Origin: Accumulibacter sp.
GTDB lineage: Bacteria > Pseudomonadota > Gammaproteobacteria > Burkholderiales > Rhodocyclaceae
DNA length: 64,000 bases
Direction of reading: 5' to 3'
Assembly (NCBI GenBank): GCA_017302455.1
Contig: JAFLDO010000027.1
Coordinates: 1 to 64,000, forward strand
The notes under the pieces were generated by a model. The model had not been told where the DNA came from. It did not search any database and was given only the letters and a program-made list of their open reading frames with translations. The position numbers and the translations under genes were made by a program. Numbering within the stretch: the first letter of the stretch is position 1; every line of letters starts with the position of its first letter. Positions 55,079-63,884 of this stretch are shown here, piece after piece.

Positions 55079-55534
55079 TCAGAACTGGAAAGCCCCGGTC
55101 TCCCCGGGCCGCCGCAGCATCTTGTTGACTTCATCGGCGTGCAGTTCCTCATCGACGATCAGCTCGCGCGCGTATTCTTCGAGCAGGATGTGCTTCCCTG
55201 CCACGATCTCCAGCAAGCGGCCATAAGCCTCCCTGGCCTGCGTTTCGTGCTCCAGACTCTCACGCAACATGTCGCCGACATCGTGCGTGTCGGATTCGAG
55301 CAGGGGGCCGATTCCCAACGAGGGATGACCGCCCAGCAAGGTCACCATTTCTCCGGCGCGCCCGGCGTGCATCAGGCTCTCCTCGGCGTTCTTCTTCATC
55401 CATCCGACGATGGGGATGCGGTTGTAGCCATACACCATGAGCGCGTAATGCGTGTAGCGGACCACACCCGCCAGTTCAAGCTCCATGATCTGATTGAGAA
55501 CCGAGATTGCTTTCTCACGGTCGAAATTGCTCAT
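55079..55534 (-). CDS. Bacterioferritin-like protein (copy 1)
   Basis: 151 residues from the ATG at 55534 with AAGGA six bases upstream. Four-helix ferritin-like bundle with di-iron ligand pattern: ELELAGVVRYTHY, NAEESLMHAGRAGEM (E-x-x-H), a Glu in SLEHETQARE and VDEELHADEVNK. It probably stores or handles iron. It follows porin copy 1 by ~185 bases and has a paralog at 59147-59608 (about four-fifths of residues identical by eye). Confidence 0.85.
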   Translation of the reverse strand: MSNFDREKAISVLNQIMELELAGVVRYTHYALMVYGYNRIPIVGWMKKNAEESLMHAGRAGEMVTLLGGHPSLGIGPLLESDTHDVGDMLRESLEHETQAREAYGRLLEIVAGKHILLEEYARELIVDEELHADEVNKMLRRPGETGAFQF

Positions 55535-55718
55535 TTTCATTCCTTACAGGTTGGCGCCGTGGCGAAGACGAGGCGTCGAACCGGTGTGGCGTCACCAGTC
55601 CTCCCTACCGAAGCAGCAAGCAGGTCGTGTCTTCCTTGCTCTCAGACTCTTGTCAGGCTGAGTGGTTGCAGCGCCGGTAAGATGTTTTGCGGCCCGCGCC
55701 TCGGCTACCCGCGCACGC

Positions 55719-56780
55719 TCACAGCGCCAGCTGCAAACGCACCCCGGCGACGGTGGCGTTCGGCAAGTACAGACCCGGGTTCAAGATCCGCTGGACGAGC
55801 GGTTGCAGGACCACCCCGGGTGCCAGTTGTGCCCGGTAGGTCATTTCCACGGCCGTTTCCGCGGCCGACGACAGCGGCTCACCCAGCTCGTCCGACAACT
55901 GCGCGCGCCCCTGCGGACCCGCATGCGCACGCGTCGCGGCGATACCGAAGGTGTCTTTCTCGCGCCCGGCGAACGGACCCCGGAAGCTGAAGCCGACGCT
56001 GAGCGAGTAGTCGAGGGTGTTGGTCCGGCCGTCGGTGAAACCGTAGCGGACGAAAGCGGCGAGGTCACGGTTCGATTCCGGAACCCGAAACACCGTCTGC
56101 TCAGCGAGGAAATAGGCGCCCCAGTGCGTTGCCAACAGCGGTTCGTCGGCGGCATCGACGGCAACGAGTTGCGGGAAGCGCGGCGAGAATCGCCACATGC
56201 CCACGGCAAGCTTGCTGATCGGCACGAAGTCGTCCTTGGCCTCGGCCGGCGTGCTCTCGCGCAGCAGTCCGGCCTTGGCCGGACTGAAACCGACTTCGCC
56301 GATGAGCATGCTGCCGGTACCCTTCGGCCAGCTGACATTGGGGCCGGCGGTGGCTATCCGCTCGCTGGGAATCCCGCGCGAAACCGCCAGCATCGCGTAC
56401 CAGGCAGGATCGGGATCGATACGCAGGCGTGCCGCATAGGTGCTGGTCGGGTAAATCGACGGGCCGGCCAGGCTGCCGAAGTTGGCCACTTCCGCCGCCA
56501 TCCCGAACGACGGATGCAGGAAGACTCCCGAGGCGTCGGTGACGTAGAACTCGCTGTCGATCGGGTAAAGACCAAGCCGAAGCGATGCCCTGTCGTCAAG
56601 GAAGGCTTGCTGCAGCCACGCCTTGAAGACGCCGGTACGGTTGACCGGTGCCTCGAGGTTATCGACGCCCATCAGGCTGCCGACATAGTTGAGATTGACT
56701 CTGCCGCCAGTGTTGCTGATCAACTGCAGAAAGGCGGAACCGCCTGTCCAGCCGAAGAGTTTCTCGCCGTCGAATTGCAG
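55719..56780 (-). repeat. Near-identical porin segment (copy 1)
   Basis: Matches 59753-60812 at an offset of ~4034. From ~56000 to ~56767 I see no difference at all; a handful of changes occur near the 3' end and more appear toward the signal peptide. Flanking bacterioferritin genes are clearly more diverged. Confidence 0.85.
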
Positions 56781-57131
56781 GACGAGGTCGGTATGGCCCA
56801 TGTAGGCCCCGCCGTGCTGCAGGCCGCCGGCATTGTTGCGCAGGTAGTCGGCCGTGTACATGAGGTCGGCCTGGACGCCTGCGTCGTAGAGCCGCTTGCG
56901 GGCGCCGCCCCAGTCGCCGGTGAGGGTGCTTTCCTGCCAGTTGGGGGTGTCGTCGGTGGCATCGCTTGCCGCTACTGAATCTCCTTCGGGGGCTTTGCCG
57001 GCCGCTATGACTTTGCCAAGGTCGGCGGGATTGTCGGCCGCAGCGCCCAGAGTAGTCAGCGGTTGACCAAGAAAAGAGGCGAGCAGCGCCGCCCCGAGGA
57101 GGTTGGTCAGCTTGTTTCTGGCTATCAACAT
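55719..57131 (-). CDS. OprB-family outer membrane porin (copy 1)
   Basis: 470 residues: signal peptide (LLGAALLASFLGQPLTTLGA), a linker and the OprB opening LTGDWGGARKRLYDAGVQ. Amphipathic strands follow to the terminal RLQLAL. The family was named for carbohydrate-selective porins, but here the neighbours point to metal metabolism. AAGGAG nine bases before the ATG lies within the decayed cbiO end, so the porin probably belongs to the cobalamin-riboswitch operon. The body is almost identical to copy 2; the N-terminal 60 residues differ (copy 1 has an extra ~20-residue insert). Confidence 0.88.
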   Translation of the reverse strand: MLIARNKLTNLLGAALLASFLGQPLTTLGAAADNPADLGKVIAAGKAPEGDSVAASDATDDTPNWQESTLTGDWGGARKRLYDAGVQADLMYTADYLRNNAGGLQHGGAYMGHTDLVLQFDGEKLFGWTGGSAFLQLISNTGGRVNLNYVGSLMGVDNLEAPVNRTGVFKAWLQQAFLDDRASLRLGLYPIDSEFYVTDASGVFLHPSFGMAAEVANFGSLAGPSIYPTSTYAARLRIDPDPAWYAMLAVSRGIPSERIATAGPNVSWPKGTGSMLIGEVGFSPAKAGLLRESTPAEAKDDFVPISKLAVGMWRFSPRFPQLVAVDAADEPLLATHWGAYFLAEQTVFRVPESNRDLAAFVRYGFTDGRTNTLDYSLSVGFSFRGPFAGREKDTFGIAATRAHAGPQGRAQLSDELGEPLSSAAETAVEMTYRAQLAPGVVLQPLVQRILNPGLYLPNATVAGVRLQLAL

Positions 57132-57134
57132 TGT

Positions 57135-57724
57135 TTATCGCTCCTTCATATTTGTTTTGGCCAGCATGGCCAACAGTTCATGGATCGTTCGCGGCTTGCC
57201 CGCATCCGAGACCTGCCCGCGGGCAGCAAGTGCGTGCTGTAGCTCGACGACTCCGGGCTATGGCAGCCCAACTGCCGACAAGGCATTCCCCGCCGTCGGC
57301 CAGCTTGGCCGCGTCCAGCGAAGCCACACAATGACCGCCCGTCACCAAGTGAAACCGGTCGGCCCAGCGGTAGGTGAAGTCGATCTCGTGCGTCGCCGGC
57401 AGCAGAGCAATGCCCCGGCCATGTAGCTCGCCCAATACCGCCAACAGATCCTCCTGCGCGCTGTGATTCAGGCCGGCCATCGGCTCGTCGAGTACCAGCA
57501 ACTCGGGGTCCATGGCGAGCACGCCGGCGTCGCTACCCGCAGATAGCGTCCGCTCGGTATTCCGGCACCTGCCAGCGTCACTGCGGCGATCAGTAGAGGG
57601 ACGACGGTCGTCGCGACGGGTACCCCCGCAGTGAAGGCCGCGCCGAGCCCGCACAGCGCGAAGATTCCCTTGACCACTGGCGAGACCCGCCGCCAGCGAT
57701 TGGTGTAGGCCGATTGCTCGATCA
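57135..57724 (-). pseudogene. cbiQ-cbiO remnant fused by an internal deletion
   Basis: Directly after cbiN the frame reads [20 protein letters not shown] and about 45 more residues of a CbiQ-type ECF membrane component, ending near 57530. The sequence then jumps, in a different frame, to the second half of an ATPase: MDPELLVLDEPMAGL (Walker B), LPATHEIDF (H-loop) and ADRFHLVTGGHCVASLD. The CbiO C-terminus reappears in another frame with an in-frame TAG (LP-stop-PGVVELQHAL, PRTIHELLAML), ending at 57135. So the energising module has lost ~1 kb and has further frame damage. Confidence 0.85.
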
Positions 57725-58069
57725 GTAGGCACCGGCACCTTCGTCCGCCGCCTTCCTGCGCGCGGCATACTTCTCACGGGTAACCGAAACGCCAAAGTAG
57801 TAGCCGATGAAGCCCGCCCCCAGAGCAGCCTGCAGAGCAAACAATAGAGAGGCGATCTCCCCGCTAGCGGGTTCCATCAGCGGCTCGAACCATCGCGTGT
57901 AGTTCGGACTGATGTCACCGATCAGATCCTTCGCCTTGTCGTCCGCACCGGCGAAAATCTCGACCGCTTTGCCATCTGCAGCCGGTGCCGGCTTCTCCAC
58001 CAGCCACAGCGGAAAAACGGCGAGCAGCACAACCAGAATCAGAAGGATGAGGTTTTGATGGTGTTTCAT
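57722..58069 (-). CDS. cbiN: Energy-coupling factor cobalt transporter component CbiN
   Basis: 115 residues: N-terminal helix ([18 protein letters not shown]), periplasmic loop with the conserved [12 protein letters not shown] and [20 protein letters not shown], then a second helix ([18 protein letters not shown]). Auxiliary small subunit that assists CbiM in Co2+ capture. ATGA overlap with cbiM. Confidence 0.92.
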   Translation of the reverse strand: MKHHQNLILLILVVLLAVFPLWLVEKPAPAADGKAVEIFAGADDKAKDLIGDISPNYTRWFEPLMEPASGEIASLLFALQAALGAGFIGYYFGVSVTREKYAARRKAADEGAGAY

Positions 58070-58743
58070 GCGTGCGCCTCCCTGCCGCCAAGGAGTTTCA
58101 GCTTTTGCAATTCCTGTGGGTTGAAGCGGATCAAGGCGTTGAAAATGACCACCGTCAGCAAGCCCTCGCTGATCGCCAGCGGGATCTGGGTGATCGCAAA
58201 AATTCCGGCAAACTTGACAAAAGAGGCGACAAAGCCGCCTTCCAGATCAGGGAAGGCCCAGGCCAGTTGGACCGAGGTGGTCACGTAGGTCAGCAGATCG
58301 GCCATGCTGGCGGCGATGAAGACACTGACCGCGAACGACAGCTTCAGGCTGCGCGCCAAGCGAAACAAACCGGCAGCCGCGAATGGTCCGACAATAGCCA
58401 TCGAGAAGATGTTGGCACCGAGTGTTGTCAGGCCGCCGTGTGCGAGCAACAGCGCCTGGAAGAGCAGCACGACCATGCCAATCGGCGCCATCGCCGCCGG
58501 GCCGAAGAGGATGGCGCCAAGCCCGGTGCCGGTGGGATGCGAGCAACTGCCAGTCACAGACGGCAGCTTCAACGCCGAGAGAACGAAAGTAAACGCTGCC
58601 GCCACACCGAGCAGCATTCGTTGCTCGGGATTCTCCTGGATGTGTTGTTTGACGGCGTGAATGCCGTAGATGACGAACGGCGCGGATGCCACGGACCAGC
58701 CCACAGCATGCTCGATAGGCAAGAAGCCTTCCATGATATGCAT
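58066..58743 (-). CDS. cbiM: Energy-coupling factor cobalt transporter S component CbiM
   Basis: 225 residues starting [16 protein letters not shown]; the N-terminal Met-His is part of the metal site in this family. GGGAGAG precedes the ATG. Several helices follow, including [18 protein letters not shown] (conserved His in the loop), [27 protein letters not shown] and the end [10 protein letters not shown]. Known CbiMN alone retains some Co2+ uptake, which matters because the Q and O parts here are broken. Confidence 0.95.
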   Translation of the reverse strand: MHIMEGFLPIEHAVGWSVASAPFVIYGIHAVKQHIQENPEQRMLLGVAAAFTFVLSALKLPSVTGSCSHPTGTGLGAILFGPAAMAPIGMVVLLFQALLLAHGGLTTLGANIFSMAIVGPFAAAGLFRLARSLKLSFAVSVFIAASMADLLTYVTTSVQLAWAFPDLEGGFVASFVKFAGIFAITQIPLAISEGLLTVVIFNALIRFNPQELQKLKLLGGREAHA

Positions 58744-58892
58744 GACTCTCTCCCACAGTGAGAAATGACCAGATGCGCCATTTGGGGGAAAAGCAAACAG
58801 ATCGGAAGACAAGCCGCGCGACGACAACCGACTGACGGCGAATCGACGCAACCTCTCCCTTTACCCCGGGGATTGGCGCTACATTTGATTTG
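58744..58892 (-). promoter_or_regulatory. Expression platform between cobalamin riboswitch and cbiM
   Basis: About 150 bases with short inverted repeats (for example around CCCCGGGG at 58864-58871). It probably contains the structures that hide or expose the cbiM ribosome site when adenosylcobalamin binds. Confidence 0.5.
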
Positions 58893-59067
58893 GGCCGGTC
58901 TTCTGGCTTGCCTTCAGTCTTCTCCAGCAGCCTTCCCATGCGCGAGCACAGTGGCGTTTTGCGGAGTCGTCAGGCTTACAGCAGCGGGGGCTGCGCCGGA
59001 CTGTCTGAAGGATCAGAGTCACCGGCTTCCCGTTTCACCCGCCCCACGGTCGTGGAGCAAGGCACCC
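58893..59067 (-). ncRNA. Cobalamin (B12) riboswitch
   Basis: On the minus strand the core elements appear in order: GGGUGCC (59067-59061), GUGAAACGGGAAGCCGGU (59038-59021), and the B12 box AGCCCCCGCUGCUGUAAGCC (58993-58974). GCCACUGUGC, AUGGGAAGGCUGCUG and AGCCAGAAGACCGGCC (58908-58893) follow. This is the full class I aptamer. It should repress cbiMN(QO) and the downstream porin when cobalamin is plentiful. Confidence 0.95.
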
Positions 59068-59082
59068 AAACAGAGTCAACTA

Positions 59083-59092
59083 TACTATACGG
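59083..59092 (-). promoter_or_regulatory. Likely -10 region of the cbiM operon
   Basis: TATAGTATAG on the minus strand lies ~20 bases before the first riboswitch element. No convincing -35 box was found. Confidence 0.4.
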
Positions 59093-59146
59093 TGGGCGTC
59101 ATCCGGCAACAGGCAGAAACCTCGCTCGCACGGTGCCGCCCCTTTG

Positions 59147-59608
59147 TTACGGTACCGCGCGGACTGCCTCGGTGTCCCCCGGCCTGCGCAGCATCTTGTT
59201 GACTTCGTCGGCGTGCATTTCTTCGTCGACGATCAGGTCCCGCGCGTACTCTTCGAGCAGGATGTTCTTTCCCGCGACGATCTCAAGCAGCCTGTAGTAG
59301 GCGGCTCGGGCCAGAGTCTCATGCTCCAGGCTCTCGCGCAGGATATCCCCGGTATCGTGCTGATACGTTTCCAGCAGGGGCCCGATTCCCAAGGACGGAT
59401 GACCACCCAGCAAGGTCACCAGTTCGCCGGCGCGCCCGGCATGGACCAGACTCTCCTCGGCGTTCTTTTTCATCCAGTCAACGATCGGGATGCGGTTGTA
59501 GCCATAAACCATCAGTGCGTAATGCGTGTAACGCACGACACCAGCCAGTTCAAGCTCCATGATCTGATTGAGAACGGCAACTGCTTCGTCACGGTCAAAG
59601 TCACTCAT
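59147..59608 (-). CDS. Bacterioferritin-like protein (copy 2)
   Basis: 153 residues with the same di-iron pattern as copy 1 (NAEESLVHAGRAGELV, SLEHETLAR, VDEEMHADEVNK). GGAG seven bases before the ATG sets the start. It differs from copy 1 mainly in the C-terminus (GDTEAVRAVP) and in the helix 3 region (TYQHDTGDI). It follows porin copy 2 by ~145 bases, repeating the porin-ferritin order of copy 1. Confidence 0.85.
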   Translation of the reverse strand: MSDFDRDEAVAVLNQIMELELAGVVRYTHYALMVYGYNRIPIVDWMKKNAEESLVHAGRAGELVTLLGGHPSLGIGPLLETYQHDTGDILRESLEHETLARAAYYRLLEIVAGKNILLEEYARDLIVDEEMHADEVNKMLRRPGDTEAVRAVP

Positions 59609-59752
59609 CTTGATTCTCCAATAGTTAGCGCTAAACAGAGGTCGTGCCTGCAATTGGTGTGCGCCGTCACCAATCAGGGCTGATTGAGGCCAAGGCTACC
59701 CGCCATTGTTTTCGGGAACCCACCACCAAGTTCGAGTCCCGGCCGCGCACGC

Positions 59753-60812
59753 TCACAGCGCCAGCTGCAAGCGCACCCCGGCGACGGTGGCGTTCGGCAA
59801 GTACAGACCCGGGTTCAAGATCCGCTGGACGAGCGGTTGCAGGACCACCCCGGGGGCCAGTTGTGCCCGGTAGGTCATTTCCACGGCCGTTTCCGCGGCC
59901 GACGACAGCGGCTCGCCCAGCTCGTCCGATAACTGCGCGCGCCCCTGCGGACCCGCGTGCGCACGCGTCGCGGCGATACCGAAGGTGTCTTTCTCGCGTC
60001 CGGCGAACGGACCCCGGAAGCTGAAGCCGACGCTGAGCGAGTAGTCGAGGGTGTTGGTCCGGCCGTCGGTGAAACCGTAGCGGACGAAAGCGGCGAGGTC
60101 ACGGTTCGATTCCGGAACCCGAAACACCGTCTGCTCAGCGAGGAAATAGGCGCCCCAGTGCGTTGCCAACAGCGGTTCGTCGGCGGCATCGACGGCAACG
60201 AGTTGCGGGAAGCGCGGCGAGAATCGCCACATGCCCACGGCAAGCTTGCTGATCGGCACGAAGTCGTCCTTGGCCTCGGCCGGCGTGCTCTCGCGCAGCA
60301 GTCCGGCCTTGGCCGGACTGAAACCGACTTCGCCGATGAGCATGCTGCCGGTACCCTTCGGCCAGCTGACATTGGGGCCGGCGGTGGCTATCCGCTCGCT
60401 GGGAATCCCGCGCGAAACCGCCAGCATCGCGTACCAGGCAGGATCGGGATCGATACGCAGGCGTGCCGCATAGGTGCTGGTCGGGTAAATCGACGGGCCG
60501 GCCAGGCTGCCGAAGTTGGCCACTTCCGCCGCCATCCCGAACGACGGATGCAGGAAGACTCCCGAGGCGTCGGTGACGTAGAACTCGCTGTCGATCGGGT
60601 AAAGACCAAGCCGAAGCGATGCCCTGTCGTCAAGGAAGGCTTGCTGCAGCCACGCCTTGAAGACGCCGGTACGGTTGACCGGTGCCTCGAGGTTATCGAC
60701 GCCCATCAGGCTGCCGACATAGTTGAGATTGACTCTGCCGCCAGTGTTGCTGATCAACTGCAGAAAGGCGGAACCGCCTGTCCAGCCGAAGAGTTTCTCG
60801 CCGTCGAACTGC
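59753..60812 (-). repeat. Near-identical porin segment (copy 2)
   Basis: Partner of 55719-56780. Almost perfect identity over ~1 kb contrasts with the diverged ferritin genes next to each copy. Confidence 0.85.
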
Positions 60813-61099
60813 AGGACGAGGTCGGTATGGCCCATGTAGGCCCCGCCGTGCTGCAAGCCACCGGCGTTGTTGCGCAGGTAGTCGGCCGTGTACATGAGGT
60901 CGACTTGAACTCCCGAGTCGTAGAGCCGCTTGCGGGCGCCGCCCCAGTCGCCGGTGAGCGTCGTCTCCTGCCAGTTCGGCGTGTCGTCGGTGGCGTCCGC
61001 TTCGTCGGTGGCCGCCAGAGCGGCCAGCGGCTGCCCGAAAAAAGATGAGAGCAGCAGCGCGGAAGCGAGGGTCTTGAGTTTGTGCGTCGGTATAGACAT
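59753..61099 (-). CDS. OprB-family outer membrane porin (copy 2)
   Basis: 448 residues from the ATG at 61099. Signal peptide (ASALLLSSFFGQPLAALAA), mature start ATDEADATDDTPNWQE and the OprB motif LTGDWGGARKRLYDSGVQ. The rest matches copy 1 residue for residue except near the N-terminus. Encoded directly after the Cys-rich feo-associated gene (two bases between), so it probably belongs to the iron-regulated feoAB transcript rather than the B12-controlled one. Confidence 0.88.
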   Translation of the reverse strand: MSIPTHKLKTLASALLLSSFFGQPLAALAATDEADATDDTPNWQETTLTGDWGGARKRLYDSGVQVDLMYTADYLRNNAGGLQHGGAYMGHTDLVLQFDGEKLFGWTGGSAFLQLISNTGGRVNLNYVGSLMGVDNLEAPVNRTGVFKAWLQQAFLDDRASLRLGLYPIDSEFYVTDASGVFLHPSFGMAAEVANFGSLAGPSIYPTSTYAARLRIDPDPAWYAMLAVSRGIPSERIATAGPNVSWPKGTGSMLIGEVGFSPAKAGLLRESTPAEAKDDFVPISKLAVGMWRFSPRFPQLVAVDAADEPLLATHWGAYFLAEQTVFRVPESNRDLAAFVRYGFTDGRTNTLDYSLSVGFSFRGPFAGREKDTFGIAATRAHAGPQGRAQLSDELGEPLSSAAETAVEMTYRAQLAPGVVLQPLVQRILNPGLYLPNATVAGVRLQLAL

Positions 61100-61101
61100 G
61101 G

Positions 61102-61374
61102 TTACTGGGCGTTTGTGTTCTTGTTGGTGACGACGACTACCTTGATTGACGTCGGCTTGCTGGCGCATCCGGAGCAGCCGCCACAGCTGCTGCTGCCACT
61201 CGCACTGGCCTGTCGACGGGCGGGGTCGGGAGCGGCGTCGGCAAACCCAAAACGCGGGGCCAGGGTCGCCCAACGTTCGGCCAGCGCGACCCGCAGAGCA
61301 CCCGGCATGAGCCGCCAAGTGGCGTAGGTGGTGGCGCCGAGTACAGCGCCATAGGCTACCAGTTCCTCAAACAT
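61102..61374 (-). CDS. FeoB-associated Cys-rich membrane protein
   Basis: 90 residues: one N-terminal helix (LVAYGAVLGATTYATWRLM), then a Cys cluster SSCGGCSGCASKP and a basic/polar tail. Small Cys-rich proteins directly after feoB are known partners in Feo systems. One base separates it from the feoB stop. Confidence 0.8.
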   Translation of the reverse strand: MFEELVAYGAVLGATTYATWRLMPGALRVALAERWATLAPRFGFADAAPDPARRQASASGSSSCGGCSGCASKPTSIKVVVVTNKNTNAQ

Positions 61375-61375
61375 G

Positions 61376-63247
61376 TCAGCCTCCGGTGAGAGCAAGGGCA
61401 ACGCGGTAAGTAACGAAAGCCGCACCATAAGCCAGGGCAAACAGGTAGCCGGCCATCAGCAGCGGGTAACGCCAGGAGTTGGTCTCGCGCTTGACGACCG
61501 CCAGCGTGGACAAGCATTGCGGCGAGAAGACGTACCAGGCGAGGAGCGAGAAAGCCGTCGGCAGCGACCAGCCGGCGGCCAGCATCGGCGCCAGTTGTTC
61601 AGCCACGTCATCACCGGTTGCGGATAGCGCATAGACCGTGCCGAGCGCGCCGACGGCGACCTCCCGGGCTGCCATGCCGGGAACCAGGGCGATCGAGATC
61701 TGCCAGTTGAAGCCGATCGGCGCGAAGATCACTTCGAGCGCCTGGCCGAGCATGCCGGCATAGCTGTACTGGATCGCCGGGCCTACGGCGCCGTCGGGTG
61801 CCGCCGGGAACGACGACAGGAACCACAGCACCACCATCAGCGCAAGGATGATGTTGCCGACGCGCATGATGAAGATCCGGGCGCGTTCGATGAGGCCCAA
61901 CAGCAGATTGCGGCCATGCGGCCAGCGGTAGGATGGCAGCTCGAGCATCAACGGATGCTGCAATCCCTTGGCGACCGTCAACTTGAGTACGCCGGCAACG
62001 GCCATGGCGCTGACCACGCCGGCCACGTAGAGGCCGAAAAGGACCAGCCCCTGCAGATTGAAGACGCCGGCCACCGTGCTCTCCGGAATGAACGCTCCGA
62101 TGATCAGTGCGTAGACCGGCAGGCGCGCCGAGCAGGTCATCAGTGGCGCGATCATGATCGTTGCCAGCCGATCGCGCCAGTTGGCGATGGTGCGTGCGGC
62201 CATGATGCCGGGAATGGCGCAGGCAAAGCTCGACAGCAGGGGAATGAACGAGCGGCCGGACAGCCCGACGGTCCCCATCAGGCGGTCGAGCAGGAAGGCG
62301 GCGCGCGGCAGGTAGCCCGAATCCTCGAGAGCCAGAATGAAGAGGAAGAGAATCAGGATCTGCGGCAGGAATACCAGCACGCTGCCGACGCCGGCGACGA
62401 TGCCGTCGACCAGCAGGCTGCGCAGAATGGTGTCGGGCATCTGCTCGGTGAGAAACACACCGAACGCCTGAACGCCGCTCTTGATCAGATCCATTGGTAC
62501 ACTGGCCCAACTGAACACCGCCTGAAACATCAGAAACAGCGTTGCCGCGAGGATCAGCATTCCCCAGACGGGGTGCAGGACGACGCGATCGATGCGCTCG
62601 TCGAAGCGCGTGTCGAGCGCCGGCTCGCGCACCGTCGCGGCAAGAATGCGCCGCACTTCGCGCTGCGTGGCGGTGACGTCCGCGACATCGGGCGGCAACC
62701 AGACCGGTGGGTGCGCTACGTCATCGGGCAGCGCGGTGTCGAGCTGGCTGATCAACTCGCTCGCCCCGCCCCGCTTGACAGCGATGGTGCGGACAACCGG
62801 CACGCCCAGTTCGCGGGCCAGTGCCGGCACGTCGATCTCGATACCGCGTTTGCTCGCCAGGTCGTTCATGTTCAGGGCCAGAACCATGGGCAGGCCGAGA
62901 CGCTTGACCTCGAGAACGAGCCGCAGGTTGAGCTTGAGATTGGTCGCGTCGCTCACGCAAACGAGTATGTCAGGTCGCGGCTCGCCTCCGAGCATGCCGA
63001 GCACGACATCGCGCGTGATCTCCTCGTCGATGCTGACCGCATTGAGGCTATAGGCGCCCGGCAGATCGAGTACGCGAAACTGTTTGCCCGACGGCGTCGT
63101 CAGTTGCCCTTCCTTGCGGTCCACAGTCACGCCAGGATAGTTGGCGACCTTTTGCCGGCTGCCGGTCAGCAGGTTGAAGAGCGCCGTCTTGCCGCAGTTC
63201 GGGTTGCCGAGCAGGGCCAGCCGCAAGCTTCCATTGGCCGTACTCAT
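61376..63247 (-). CDS. feoB: Ferrous iron transporter FeoB
   Basis: 623 residues. G1 GNPNCGKTALFNLL, switch YPGVTVDRKEG, G3 DLPGAYSL, G4 LNMNDLA. The membrane part has paired Gate motifs (SSFACAIPGIMAARTI with its Cys, and LVPGMAAREVAVGALGTVYAL). Shorter than E. coli FeoB (773), with the C-terminal cytoplasmic extension absent. Inner-membrane Fe2+ uptake. ATGA overlap with feoA. Confidence 0.96.
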   Translation of the reverse strand: MSTANGSLRLALLGNPNCGKTALFNLLTGSRQKVANYPGVTVDRKEGQLTTPSGKQFRVLDLPGAYSLNAVSIDEEITRDVVLGMLGGEPRPDILVCVSDATNLKLNLRLVLEVKRLGLPMVLALNMNDLASKRGIEIDVPALARELGVPVVRTIAVKRGGASELISQLDTALPDDVAHPPVWLPPDVADVTATQREVRRILAATVREPALDTRFDERIDRVVLHPVWGMLILAATLFLMFQAVFSWASVPMDLIKSGVQAFGVFLTEQMPDTILRSLLVDGIVAGVGSVLVFLPQILILFLFILALEDSGYLPRAAFLLDRLMGTVGLSGRSFIPLLSSFACAIPGIMAARTIANWRDRLATIMIAPLMTCSARLPVYALIIGAFIPESTVAGVFNLQGLVLFGLYVAGVVSAMAVAGVLKLTVAKGLQHPLMLELPSYRWPHGRNLLLGLIERARIFIMRVGNIILALMVVLWFLSSFPAAPDGAVGPAIQYSYAGMLGQALEVIFAPIGFNWQISIALVPGMAAREVAVGALGTVYALSATGDDVAEQLAPMLAAGWSLPTAFSLLAWYVFSPQCLSTLAVVKRETNSWRYPLLMAGYLFALAYGAAFVTYRVALALTGG

Positions 63248-63525
63248 GCCACCACCCCACGCAGCGGCGCGACCAGGACGCGCTCGGCCTCGAACCGGCG
63301 CAAGGCGAACATCGTGTTGCCGACGCGTACGGCGACGGGGTCGCCGCCCGGGTGGCCGCGGGCAACGACGCGCACCCGTTCGCCCTCGATAAAGCCAATT
63401 TCGAACAGTCGCAGCGCCAATTCGTGGTCCGCCGTCTCGCCGTCAGCGGCGACGGGTCCGCTGCGTACTGTCCCTTCCTGGCCGGTAGGCAGGTCAAACA
63501 GGGTGATCAAGTCCATCGAACTCAT
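63244..63525 (-). CDS. feoA: Ferrous iron transport protein FeoA
   Basis: 93 residues, SH3-like: LALRLFEIGFIEGERVRVVAR and DPVAVRVGNTMFALRRFEAERVLV match FeoA. AAGGAA precedes the ATG at 63525. Cytoplasmic accessory to FeoB. Confidence 0.92.
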   Translation of the reverse strand: MSSMDLITLFDLPTGQEGTVRSGPVAADGETADHELALRLFEIGFIEGERVRVVARGHPGGDPVAVRVGNTMFALRRFEAERVLVAPLRGVVA

Positions 63526-63662
63526 GAAATCTGTTTCCTTTCTTCCAGTACGTCGCCGTTTGCCGGCGCGCCAACAAGCGTGCGCGGAGCGTGTCGCTCC
63601 GCTGGGACGCTGCCCAAGTCGCAGATTCGCCCACAACCCTGATCCAGGCGCTGTTACTATAC

Positions 63663-63679
63663 ATGCGAATCATTCGTAT
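63663..63679. promoter_or_regulatory. Fur-box-like palindrome upstream of feoA
   Basis: ATGCGAAT-C-ATTCGTAT is an 8-1-8 inverted repeat with seven of eight positions complementary. It sits just upstream of the TATAGT box for feoA. Fits iron repression by Fur. Confidence 0.6.
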
Positions 63680-63865
63680 TACCAGTGTTTTCGGGAGACT
63701 CCAGGCCAACAGCAGACTGCGTGTTTGCGCTGCGAGGATGCGCTCAGCGGTCGGCGATGCCTTCGCACGCAACTCCGTCATGTAAGCAGGGGCGGGTGAA
63801 TTCGTCGCTACGCAGGTTCGCGCCGCCGCGAAGCGGCAGGGGCAGCAAGTCAGGTGTCGAACAGA

Positions 63866-63884
63866 ATGCGAATGATTGCTATTT
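63866..63884. promoter_or_regulatory. Second Fur-box-like site before the right-edge gene
   Basis: AATGCGAATGATTGCTATT contains GCGAATGATT as in the first site but is a weaker palindrome. It overlaps a TTTACG -35 box (63882-63887) spaced 17 bases from TATGAT. Confidence 0.45.

Noticed and set aside
57178-57840. 220-residue frame as an intact ABC ATPase
   Set aside because: Only the C-terminal half of the ATPase is present; the N-terminal part is out-of-frame cbiN/cbiQ sequence without a Walker A motif.
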